Shown piece by piece: positions 57,202 through 64,000 of a stretch of 64,000 nucleotides of DNA. The DNA is from Janthinobacterium sp. 17J80-10. GTDB lineage: Bacteria; Pseudomonadota; Gammaproteobacteria; Burkholderiales; Burkholderiaceae_D. The DNA lies in the NCBI RefSeq assembly GCF_004114795.1, contig NZ_CP035311.1, forward strand, positions 1,550,001 through 1,614,000. The letters are read 5' to 3'. How positions within the stretch are numbered: the first letter of the stretch is position 1; every line of letters starts with the position of its first letter. The notes beneath the pieces were generated by a model, which saw only the letters and a list, made by a program, of their open reading frames with translations, searched no databases and had not been told where the DNA came from. A program made the translations under genes and the position numbers.

Positions 57202-59067
57202 ATGCAAACTACTGATCATTTTCAACGTGCCCCGGGCGCCCCTGATTTGCCGGCGACGCCATTTCGTTTCATTTGGCATTTTGTCGCGAGGTACCGTTGG
57301 TGGTACCTCGCGATGGTGCTGTTCGAGGCCGCCAATGCCGCTTGCGGCATCCTGCTGCCTTATGCGATCGGAAAGATCATCAAGGGGGCAACATCCTCGA
57401 ATTTGCAGGCGTCGGCATTGGTCGATGCGCTGCAAGCGCCGCTGTTGCTGTTCGGCGCCCTGTGCATTGGCGAAGTGCTTTGTGGCCGGATTGCCGGTGG
57501 TATCCAGATTCGCGTAGGTCCGCGGCAACGTCAAAATGTCACCCGGGCGATCTATCACTATCTGCAATATCATTCTCACCGTTATTTCAGCAATAATTTT
57601 TCCGGGGCGCTGGCGCATCGCATCAGCGAAACCTCCCAGGGCGTGACACAAACGCTGTGGTCACTGATTACTGAATTCTGGCCAGTCGCAATTGTTTTCG
57701 TGGTATCGATCGTGTTGCTGTTCAAGGCCCATATGCAACTCGGCATTTATGTGTTTTTTTGGGCCGCAATTTTCATCGGCGTTTCTTACTTTCTTGCCCG
57801 GCGCTGTCAGCCCTATGCGTACAGGGCGGCTGTGGCGCGCAGCGACACTACGGGCAAAATTGTCGATTCGGTGACCAATCTGGCAAGTGCCCGCCTGTTC
57901 GCGCGCCTTGGATTTGAACGTGAGCAGCTGGAATCCGCGTTTTCCAACGAGTTGACGCTCGTGCGTATTTCCGGGCGCTATAACGAGCGTGTACGCTGGT
58001 TCCAGTTCATATCGGCTGCATTGTTAAAATTTGGCGTTTTGTATTACGCACTGACGCTGTGGGCTACCGGCAAAATCGGCGTCGGGGAATTCGTGATGTC
58101 GGTCAGCCTGTCATTGTTGATTATTAACGAGGCGCGTAATTTGAGCCGCCGTTTTCTGGAATTTTTCGAGTATATCGGCAATGTTGCCAATGGCGTGCAT
58201 ACGATCGTGCGCACGCACGAAGTCGTCGATCGTCATGATGCGACTTCGCCGACGATCCGGCGTGGCGCCATTGAATTTCGCAATGTGAATTTCGGCTACT
58301 CGGCGGAGAGCCGGGTTTTCGAGGGCTTGAACGTTACGATACCGTCCGGCCAGCGCGTTGGCCTGGTCGGCTTTTCCGGCTCCGGCAAGTCGACCTTTGT
58401 GAATTTGATTTTGCGTCAATTTGAAGTGCAGGGAGGCACAATTGAAATCGATGGCGTCGACATCCGCGCCATGACGCAGGAGGCGCTACATGCGCAATTA
58501 AGCCTGATTCCGCAGGACCCGAGCCTGTTCCACCGAACATTAATGGACAACATTCGTTACGGTCGTCTGGATGCAAGCGACGATGAAGTAATCGAAGCTG
58601 CCAGAAAAGCCCATGCGGATGAATTTATCCGGCAGATGCCGCAGCAATATCAGTCAATGGTCGGCGAGCGCGGCGTCAAGCTTTCAGGCGGGCAGCGGCA
58701 GCGCATTGCAATTGCGCGGGTGATTCTGAAGGATGCGCCGGTCCTGATCCTCGACGAGGCGACCTCGAGCCTCGACTCGGTGACTGAAAAGGCCATCCAG
58801 GATACGTTCGACGATGTCATGCGGGACAAGACCGTGATCGTGGTGGCGCACCGGCTGTCAACCATCGCCCATCTGGATCGCATCCTGGTATTCGACCAGG
58901 GGCGCGTGATCGAAGATGGCAGTCACGTCGAATTGCTGGCGCTGGGAGGTACCTATCATCGTTTGTGGAGTCACCAGTCGGACGGATTTTTGGCCGAGGA
59001 GATTGGCGACCCTGGTGTCCAGTTCAATGCAGGACGCCGCATGGTTGGACTGGCCGAGTCACGATAA
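57202..59067 (+). CDS. ABC exporter (half-transporter)
   Basis: 621 residues from the ATG at 57202; TTG codons upstream are in frame but overlap the MFS stop. Six-helix domain, then ATPase with Walker A GFSGSGKST, signature LSGGQRQR, Walker B LILDEATSSLDS and H-loop VVAHRLST, all consensus, so probably a homodimer. Near the start (57284-57313) the coding sequence contains a perfect 12-bp inverted repeat that could form a hairpin in the message. Followed directly by candidate small RNA 2. Confidence 0.85.
   Translation: MQTTDHFQRAPGAPDLPATPFRFIWHFVARYRWWYLAMVLFEAANAACGILLPYAIGKIIKGATSSNLQASALVDALQAPLLLFGALCIGEVLCGRIAGGIQIRVGPRQRQNVTRAIYHYLQYHSHRYFSNNFSGALAHRISETSQGVTQTLWSLITEFWPVAIVFVVSIVLLFKAHMQLGIYVFFWAAIFIGVSYFLARRCQPYAYRAAVARSDTTGKIVDSVTNLASARLFARLGFEREQLESAFSNELTLVRISGRYNERVRWFQFISAALLKFGVLYYALTLWATGKIGVGEFVMSVSLSLLIINEARNLSRRFLEFFEYIGNVANGVHTIVRTHEVVDRHDATSPTIRRGAIEFRNVNFGYSAESRVFEGLNVTIPSGQRVGLVGFSGSGKSTFVNLILRQFEVQGGTIEIDGVDIRAMTQEALHAQLSLIPQDPSLFHRTLMDNIRYGRLDASDDEVIEAARKAHADEFIRQMPQQYQSMVGERGVKLSGGQRQRIAIARVILKDAPVLILDEATSSLDSVTEKAIQDTFDDVMRDKTVIVVAHRLSTIAHLDRILVFDQGRVIEDGSHVELLALGGTYHRLWSHQSDGFLAEEIGDPGVQFNAGRRMVGLAESR
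57284..57313. repeat. 12-bp inverted repeat within the exporter coding sequence
   Basis: TCGCGAGGTACC, six bases, GGTACCTCGCGA, encoding part of the first membrane approach (VARYRWWYLA). It contains two KpnI-type GGTACC sequences. Strong mRNA hairpin about 80 bases after the start codon. Confidence 0.55.
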
Positions 59068-59130
59068 AAAAAATCCGCCGCCATTGCTGGCGACGGATAA
59101 ACCAAATTACCGGAGTTATTTGGAAGAGAC
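59066..59130 (-). ncRNA. Candidate small RNA 2
   Basis: Minus-strand unit of about 65 bases with the same design as candidate 1: promoter TTACAG-N16-TATAGT (59164 to 59137), a 5' segment GUCUCUUCCAA (10 of 11 bases as in RNA 1), a stem-loop CCAAAU/AUUUGG exposing CUCC, and a terminator with an AGCAAU-type loop and eight T residues. Situated, like RNA 1, immediately after a homodimeric ABC exporter and convergent with it. Confidence 0.5.
59073..59098 (-). terminator. Intrinsic terminator
   Basis: ATCCGCCGCCA, TTGC loop, TGGCGACGGAT (one mismatch), next to an A8 run on the plus strand (T8 on the minus strand). Ends candidate small RNA 2; the A-run overlaps the exporter stop codon. Confidence 0.75.
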
Positions 59131-59136
59131 GCATCT

Positions 59137-59164
59137 ACTATAGCGCGGCAGCAGCAAGCTGTAA
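59137..59164 (-). promoter_or_regulatory. Sigma-70 type promoter of candidate small RNA 2
   Basis: Minus strand TTACAG and TATAGT, 16 bases apart. The 22 bases ending with the -35 box agree with those of candidate 1 at 19 positions. Confidence 0.55.
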
Positions 59165-59234
59165 TCGAATTTGATTGCATAAGCATATGCGCCGTCGCCC
59201 CCGGCTGCTGCAGCGCGGGTTGACGCTGTTCCGA

Positions 59235-60290
59235 TCATGGCGCAGGGTTGGGATGCCGCGTATGGATTGCTTCGATCTCTTCGATGATGCCTGCATTGAG
59301 CGTCAAATGCAGGCTGCGCAAATTGGACTTCAGCTGGACGAGGTCGGTTGCGCCAATAATATTGCTGGTCAAAAAAGGCCGGGAATTGACGTAGGCGAGT
59401 GCCAGATGCGTGGGATCGAGTCCGTGCCGGCGTGCCAATCCGACATACTGTTGCGAAGCTTGCTGCGCTTGTGCATTGCTGTAGCGGGAAAAGCGATCGA
59501 ATAGCGTCAGGCGCGCACCCTCCGGGCGCACGCCGTGCTGGTACTTTCCCGAAAGGACGCCAAAAGCCAGCGGCGAATATGCCAGCAAGCCGACCTGCTC
59601 GCGGAAGGCAAATTCCGCCAGGCCAATTTCAAATGTGCGATTGAGCAGGTTGTAGGGATTCTGGATTGACACGATGCGCGGCAAGTTCATTTTTTCTGCC
59701 GCACGCAAAAACCGTGCTACGCCCCAGGGGGATTCGTTCGATATGCCGATCTGGCGAACTTTGCCTGATTTGACGAAGCCGGCCAGCACACTCAAGGTTT
59801 CTTCAATCGGGATGCTTTCTTCCTGCGCTTCATGGGTGTAATTGAGCTTGCCGAAAATATTCAGGCTGCGGTCCGGCCAATGCAATTGATACAGGTCGAT
59901 ATAGTCGGTCCGCAGGCGCGCAAGGCTTTCATTCAAGGCAGCCGTCAGGCCTGTGCGGTCAAGATGGTTATGGCCGTCGCGTATGTGCCGCGGGTTGTGG
60001 GGCATGCGTGCCGGGCCAGTGGCTTTGGTCGCGATCAGAACCTGGCCGCGCTTGCCGGATTTCTTTAGCCAACTGCCAAGATATTGTTCGCTCAAGCCTT
60101 GCGTTTCCGGTCGTGGCGGCACCGGATACATCTCCGCCGTATCGATGAGGTTGACGCCGAAGTCGACGGCCATATCCAGTTGGGCATGCGCTTCGGCCTC
60201 TGAATTCTGCTGACCCCAGGTCATGGTGCCCAGTGCAATGTTGCTGACCTTGATGTCGGTATTTCCAAGCTGGCGGTATTGCATGCTCAT
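59235..60290 (-). CDS. Aldo/keto reductase, Tas-like
   Basis: 351 residues, similar in length to E. coli Tas (346). TIM-barrel reductase with the catalytic Asp/Tyr in LIDTAEMYP, Lys in IATKA and His in LYQLHWPD; the NADP-binding end contains IIGATDLVQLKSNL. Reduces aldehydes or ketones. Might act on aldehydes released by the SsuD-like enzymes, but it is separated from the island by the candidate small RNA and has no sigma-54 promoter. Confidence 0.87.
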   Translation of the reverse strand: MSMQYRQLGNTDIKVSNIALGTMTWGQQNSEAEAHAQLDMAVDFGVNLIDTAEMYPVPPRPETQGLSEQYLGSWLKKSGKRGQVLIATKATGPARMPHNPRHIRDGHNHLDRTGLTAALNESLARLRTDYIDLYQLHWPDRSLNIFGKLNYTHEAQEESIPIEETLSVLAGFVKSGKVRQIGISNESPWGVARFLRAAEKMNLPRIVSIQNPYNLLNRTFEIGLAEFAFREQVGLLAYSPLAFGVLSGKYQHGVRPEGARLTLFDRFSRYSNAQAQQASQQYVGLARRHGLDPTHLALAYVNSRPFLTSNIIGATDLVQLKSNLRSLHLTLNAGIIEEIEAIHTRHPNPAP

Positions 60291-60387
60291 GAATCAGGAT
60301 CCTTTTTTAAAAAAATGCTGTCATGTGAAAGATTGATGGCAGCAATGTATTGTAGATTCCGTCTGCCTCCCGCATAACGAAGTAAAA

Positions 60388-60403
60388 CGCATATCGATAT
60401 GCG
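60388..60403. promoter_or_regulatory. 16-bp perfect palindrome between divergent genes
   Basis: CGCATATCGATATGCG, in an AT-rich gap between the aldo/keto reductase and the ssuA fragment. Candidate operator, perhaps for a sulfur regulator; the identity is not known. Confidence 0.4.
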
Positions 60404-60487
60404 ACGTTCGGTCGGATGTGCATTCTTCAAAAAACCGATATTGATCTGCGAAATCATTCGTTTGATTGAAGGGCTGCGCTCCCAACA

Positions 60488-60976
60488 ATGCAGCTTTTAG
60501 TCGATTGCGGATCGCGCCTATCTATTTTTCCTATCAAGCCGGCGCCCCGGGCATTATTGTTTATGGCTTCTGTACTGCCGCTGGCCGCGATCCTGCCAGC
60601 TCACGCGCAAAAAACGTCCGAGACAGTGCGTATTGGCTACCAGAAATCTTCTACCTTGCTCACCATTATCAAGACGCGGGGCACCCTGGAGCAATTGCTG
60701 GCGCCACAAGGTGTAAAAATCAGCTGGCACGAATTCACCAGCGGTTTGCCGCTGCTGGAAGCGCTTAATGTCGGCGGTGTCGATCTGAGTGCAGATGTCG
60801 CGGATACCGTTCCGGTGTTTGCGCAAGCAACCGGCGCCAAGCTGAGCGATGTGGCGCAGGAAGCGCCTTCACCATCTGCGCAGGCGATCCTGGTGCGCGC
60901 CGACTCGCCCTGCAGTCCAAAAAGTCCTATATGCGTAAAACGCATAAGAAACCACGAAAGTATTCGTTCTTTTTGA
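60488..60976 (+). pseudogene. ssuA: ssuA fragment (truncated aliphatic-sulfonate binding protein)
   Basis: The first 137 or so residues match SsuA: signal peptide ending PAHA, then IGYQKSS, SWHEFTSGLPLLEALNVGGVDL, PVFAQATGA and AQAILVRADSP. After that point the frame departs from the family (CSPKSPICVKR) and stops; SsuA normally continues for about 180 more residues. The break lies 5' of the sbp gene. The product, if made, would lack the second lobe and could not bind ligand normally. Supports decay of the ancestral ssu operon. Confidence 0.8.
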
Positions 60977-61034
60977 TTTTGCATCAGTTTAATCTTCAGT
61001 TTCCCGCAACCCACATGCTGTTAAGGATAAAAAT

Positions 61035-62039
61035 ATGCTGCTGAAAAAATTGCTCCAGGTTGGAATCGCCCTCGCAGTTACTGCATCGGCTGTCCATGCT
61101 GCTGAAGTGTCGCTGTTGAATGTCTCCTATGATCCGACACGCGAGTTGTACCAGGAATTCAATGCCGCCTTTGCCAAGCAGTACAAGGCCAAGACCGGCG
61201 ATGATGTCAAGATCAAGCAGTCGCATGGTGGTTCCGGCAAGCAGGCCCGTTCAGTCATCGACGGCATCGAGGCAGATGTCGTGACACTGGCGCTGGCATA
61301 CGATATCGATGCGATTGCCGAAAAAGGCTTGATCGCCAAGGATTGGCAAAAGCGGCTGAAGCACAATAGCTCGCCTTATACCTCGACCATCGTGTTCCTG
61401 GTTCGCAAGGGTAATCCGAAAGCCATCAAGGACTGGAGCGATCTGGTCAAGCCTGGCGTAGCCGTGATCACCCCGAATCCCAAGACTTCAGGCGGTGCGC
61501 GCTGGAATTATCTGGCAGCCTGGGCGTATGCCTTGAAGCAACCTGGCGGCACTGAAGCAAGCGCCAAGGAATTCGTCGCCAAACTGTTCAAGAACGTGCC
61601 GGTGCTGGACTCGGGCGCGCGCGGCTCGACCACCACTTTTGTCGAGCGCGGCATCGGTGATGTCCTGCTGGCCTGGGAAAACGAAGCTATCCTCGCGATC
61701 AAGGAACTCGGCCCGGACAAGTTCGACATCGTGGCGCCGCCCCTCAGCATCCTGGCTGAGCCGCCGGTGACTGTCGTGGACAAGAATGTCGACAAGCGCG
61801 GCACCCGCAAAGTTGCAGAAGCTTACTTGCAATACCTGTATTCCGATGAAGGCCAGGAAATCGCGGCACAGAATTACTACCGGCCGATTTCTGAAAAAAT
61901 TGCAAAGAAATACGCTGCGCAATTCCCGAAAGTGAAGCTGTTCACCATCGATGAAGTGTTCGGTGGCTGGGCCAAGGCGCAACCAGCTCACTTCGGTGAC
62001 GGCGGTACCTTCGACCAGATTTACCAGCCGGGCAAGTAA
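61035..62039 (+). CDS. sbp: Sulfate-binding periplasmic protein
   Basis: 334 residues with signal peptide ([21 protein letters not shown]). Sbp/CysP landmarks are [33 protein letters not shown] and [13 protein letters not shown], which form the sulfate site. Normally works with CysTWA, not present in this window. Intact in an otherwise damaged locus. Confidence 0.92.
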   Translation: MLLKKLLQVGIALAVTASAVHAAEVSLLNVSYDPTRELYQEFNAAFAKQYKAKTGDDVKIKQSHGGSGKQARSVIDGIEADVVTLALAYDIDAIAEKGLIAKDWQKRLKHNSSPYTSTIVFLVRKGNPKAIKDWSDLVKPGVAVITPNPKTSGGARWNYLAAWAYALKQPGGTEASAKEFVAKLFKNVPVLDSGARGSTTTFVERGIGDVLLAWENEAILAIKELGPDKFDIVAPPLSILAEPPVTVVDKNVDKRGTRKVAEAYLQYLYSDEGQEIAAQNYYRPISEKIAKKYAAQFPKVKLFTIDEVFGGWAKAQPAHFGDGGTFDQIYQPGK

Positions 62040-62074
62040 TCATTGGTGGTCTTGGGGCTAAACCTGGAGAAGAA

Positions 62075-62665
62075 ATGAGCATACTCTTGATTGCGGGTAG
62101 CCCCTCGGCACCATCGCGTTCCTCCCGCCTGCTGCAATACACCAGCGACCAGCTGGTGCTGCGCGGCCACCGTACCGACATCTTGCAGGTGCGGGATTTG
62201 CCGGCCCAGGCACTGCTTCACGCCCAATTCGGCAATGCCGAATTGAAGGCGGCGCAGGCGCAGGTGGCCGTGGCGGACGCCGTGATCATTGCGACGCCGG
62301 TCTACAAGGCAGCCTATAGCGGCTTGCTGAAAGCCTTCCTGGATGTGCTGCCGCAGGATGGCCTGGCTGGCAAGCTGGTTCTGCCCCTGGCGACTGGTGG
62401 CAGTCAGTCGCACATGCTGGCGCTGGACTATGCCCTGCGCCCGGTACTAAGTTCGCTTTCAGCGCGCCATGTCTTGCCGAGCATTTATGCCACCGATGCC
62501 CAGGTCGTCTGGTCGGATGATGCGGGGTTGGCAATTGATCCGGCGATCCTGCAGCGCCTGCAGGCCGGTATCGACAACCTTTCGGCAAGTTTACTGGCCT
62601 TGCAAGAAGTTGCTCCCAGCAGCTTCGAACCTGTGCATTTTTCGCAGGTGCGATGTAGCGTCTGA
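62075..62665 (+). CDS. ssuE: NADPH-dependent FMN reductase
   Basis: 196 residues closely matching SsuE: LIAGSPSAPSRSSRLL at the N-terminus, the diagnostic ATPVYKAAYSGLLKAFLD and LPLATGGSQSHMLALDYALRP. Gives reduced FMN to SsuD-type monooxygenases. No SsuD lies beside it here, but four SsuD-like and two DszA-like enzymes are encoded in the island, so it may serve them. Preceded by GGAGAAG. Confidence 0.93.
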   Translation: MSILLIAGSPSAPSRSSRLLQYTSDQLVLRGHRTDILQVRDLPAQALLHAQFGNAELKAAQAQVAVADAVIIATPVYKAAYSGLLKAFLDVLPQDGLAGKLVLPLATGGSQSHMLALDYALRPVLSSLSARHVLPSIYATDAQVVWSDDAGLAIDPAILQRLQAGIDNLSASLLALQEVAPSSFEPVHFSQVRCSV

Positions 62666-62783
62666 GATTCCCGCCATAGCTGTTTTACCGTCGTAACCGC
62701 GTCGTTCAGGAAGGCTTGCCAGGCCGTCAATGGGGCTGGCAGGACCAGCTTCATCCGAAACTCCACACAAAATGGAATTCACA

Positions 62784-63087
62784 TGACGATCCCGCAAGAA
62801 AAGCGCAATGCCAAGCGTCGCGCCTTCGGTCCGATGGTCGCTGTGGAGGCCGGCGCGCTGGACTTCTCGCTGCCGGCCAGGCAGTACGGTCGGTGCAACC
62901 AAGGGTGCGCGCGCTGGTGCACGATCCGCAATTGCTGCTGCTGATCGAAGACGGCCGCGTCACGCTGCATGAGCGCATCGAGTTGCCGCGCCCCCGTGTG
63001 CTCAACCTGCCGGCGGCGGCACCGGATAGTGCGCTGGGCGACGTTACCTTCAGCGCAACGGTGAACCAGGTCGTCTGGGCTGTCTGA
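62784..63087 (+). pseudogene. ssuB: ssuB remnant with internal deletions and frameshift
   Basis: Begins in one frame (MTIPQEKRN to FSLPARQYGR) and continues in the next (RALVHDPQLLLL, LIEDGRVTLHERIELPRPR, VNQVVWAV). These pieces fit three parts of SsuB: the strand before Walker A (SLPA-Q), the region before Walker B (RALxHxPxLLLL) and the C-terminal LIEDG-LPRPR segment. The stretches between, carrying Walker A to signature and Walker B to the H-loop, are missing. Its place directly before ssuF is the place of ssuB in the ssuEADCBF order. Cannot encode a working ATPase. Confidence 0.65.
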
Positions 63088-63142
63088 ACTTGATTTTAAT
63101 AATTTATTGTATCCTAATTTTAACCACCTCTCAGGAGAGAAC

Positions 63143-63358
63143 ATGAGTATCCAAGCCATCAACGTCCGTAACCAGTTCCGCGGCAAGGTCAAGGCGATCA
63201 TTGACGGCCCCGTCGTGTCGGAAGTCGATGTCGAAACCCCTGCCGGCATCGTGACTTCGGTCATTACCACCCGTTCCGTCAAGGACCTTGGCCTCGTCGT
63301 CGGCTCTGACGTCGTCGCGCTGGTGAAAGCGACCGAAGTCTCGATCGCCAAGATCTGA
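63143..63358 (+). CDS. ssuF: TOBE-domain molybdopterin-binding-like protein
   Basis: 71 residues from the ATG at 63143, with AGGAGAG upstream; exactly the size of SsuF of Pseudomonas. One TOBE/MOP domain (SIQAINVRNQFRGKVKAI, ITTRSVKDLGL, DVVALVKATEVSIAKI). Needed for sulfonate use in Pseudomonas, for reasons not understood. Intact, although ssuA and ssuB nearby are broken. Confidence 0.9.
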   Translation: MSIQAINVRNQFRGKVKAIIDGPVVSEVDVETPAGIVTSVITTRSVKDLGLVVGSDVVALVKATEVSIAKI

Positions 63359-63386
63359 TTAGTACGCCTTTGTCCGGAGAACAGCC

Positions 63387-64000
63387 ATGGCATTCCCAGC
63401 CTTGCAAGACTATCTGAAGCGCCTGCCGCATGCGACAGAATCTGACACGCGGGTCTGGATCGATAGCGATGGTCGGGCACAGGGGCGCTATTTCAACTGC
63501 CGGCTCACTTCTGCCTTTCAGCCCATACGGGAGCTGGATTCGCCGCGCATTACCGGCTTTGAGGCGTTTGTGCGCAGTTATGCCGAGCAGAGTGAGGGGC
63601 TGTCCATATGGAAGTTACTGGATCATGCGGCAAATGACGAAGAATCGGTCGAACTTGACCGCCTTTGCCGCATGCTACATGCGATCAACTTTTATCGCCA
63701 ACCCGAAGCCCTGCAAGCGGACTTGTATCTGAGCGTGCATGACCGCTTGCTGACTGCCGTGAGCGGCAACCACGGCATGGCATTTCGGCGGATTCTCGGT
63801 GGATTGGGACTGCCGGTCGACAAAATCATCTTGCAACTGCCTGCAGTCACACCGAACCAGGGATGGCTGTTGAACTATGTCACAGACAATTACCGGTTGA
63901 ATGGCTTTCGTTTCGCCATCAATGTCAGTAATCCCGGCGAAGCCTTGCAGTTGCTCGAGCGTGTGAGACCCGATGCCATCAAGCTGGATGCGCGCGAAAT
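63387..64000 (+). CDS. Degenerate EAL-domain protein, C-terminus beyond window
   Basis: 204 residues visible, start ATG with GGAGA upstream. The EAL phosphodiesterase pattern is recognisable but altered: signature GFEAFVR (EAF for EAL, Glu59 kept), LSVH where LSVN is usual, LQLPAVT in place of the ELTE segment, and IKLDARE. Loss of metal ligands suggests that it does not cleave cyclic-di-GMP and instead binds a nucleotide or a protein. Follows ssuF by 28 bases, probably in the same operon. Confidence 0.75.
   Translation, partial: MAFPALQDYLKRLPHATESDTRVWIDSDGRAQGRYFNCRLTSAFQPIRELDSPRITGFEAFVRSYAEQSEGLSIWKLLDHAANDEESVELDRLCRMLHAINFYRQPEALQADLYLSVHDRLLTAVSGNHGMAFRRILGGLGLPVDKIILQLPAVTPNQGWLLNYVTDNYRLNGFRFAINVSNPGEALQLLERVRPDAIKLDARE

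Noticed and set aside
62485-62766. 93-residue minus-strand frame after ssuE
   Set aside because: Its first 40 residues look vaguely protein-like, but it runs into the ssuE coding sequence in the wrong direction and has no recognised relative.
1-64000. CRISPR arrays, tRNA/rRNA genes, insertion sequences or phage genes
   Set aside because: No regularly spaced direct repeats, no tRNA cloverleaf or rRNA sequence, and no transposase or integrase protein was seen. The repeated content is due to diverged paralogs.

Overview
The window reads as chromosomal DNA of a betaproteobacterium, most likely Burkholderiales of the Oxalobacteraceae type (Collimonas/Herbaspirillum-like). This rests on GC-rich codon use, the protein sequences and the sbp-ssuE-ssuB-ssuF-type gene order; it is inference, not a database match. 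No rRNA, tRNA, insertion sequence or CRISPR array was found. Nearly all of positions 1-57,000 is one island for scavenging sulfur from organic compounds.

Layout. (1) 1-7542, minus strand: class II aldolase-like protein, sulfonate-binding protein, two SsuC-type permeases, an MFS carrier, an SsuB-type ATPase, a DszB-like desulfinase and a second binding protein cut by the window edge. (2) 7954-9720: an ABC exporter followed by a candidate small RNA. (3) 9902-15117: a DszA-like monooxygenase with a DszB-like protein, then two permeases and an oppositely oriented ATPase. (4) 15488-21915: TonB receptor, DszB-like, binding protein, DszB-like, aldolase-like. (5) 22208-25946: asymmetric heterodimeric ABC exporter. 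(6) 26141-30288: two SsuD-like monooxygenases, DszB-like, aldolase-like. (7) 30418-30924: DUF1993 protein. (8) 30986-35989, minus: TonB receptor and two SsuD-like monooxygenases. (9) 36355-45894, minus: DszB-like, aldolase-like, DszA-like, YejBEFA-type importer, short PyrE. (10) 46366-52543: TonB receptor and a second heterodimeric exporter. (11) 52780-55842: DszB-like, FMN reductase, sigma-54 activator. (12) 55931-59067: MFS carrier and another ABC exporter, then a second candidate small RNA. (13) 59235-64000: aldo/keto reductase and a decayed ssu locus (ssuA fragment, sbp, ssuE, ssuB remnant, ssuF, EAL-like gene).

Proposed logic: TonB receptors and ABC importers bring in organosulfur compounds; flavin monooxygenases fed by FMN reductases oxidise or cleave C-S bonds; seven cytoplasmic DszB-like proteins would release sulfite from sulfinates; the ABC and MFS carriers could export the desulfurised skeletons. 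All seven DszB-like proteins keep a Cys/His/Arg pattern matching the catalytic residues of 2'-hydroxybiphenyl-2-sulfinate desulfinase and lack signal peptides, so they are probably enzymes rather than the transporter binding proteins their fold suggests.

Control: fourteen -24/-12 (sigma-54) promoter matches stand before almost every transcription unit of the island, and the island encodes a sigma-54 activator with an intact GAFTGA loop. A palindrome TGCT-N8-AGCA occurs upstream of many of these promoters and is the likely activator site. The combination of a multi-paralog desulfinase set, a dedicated sigma-54 regulon and a shared upstream site is the most interesting system here.
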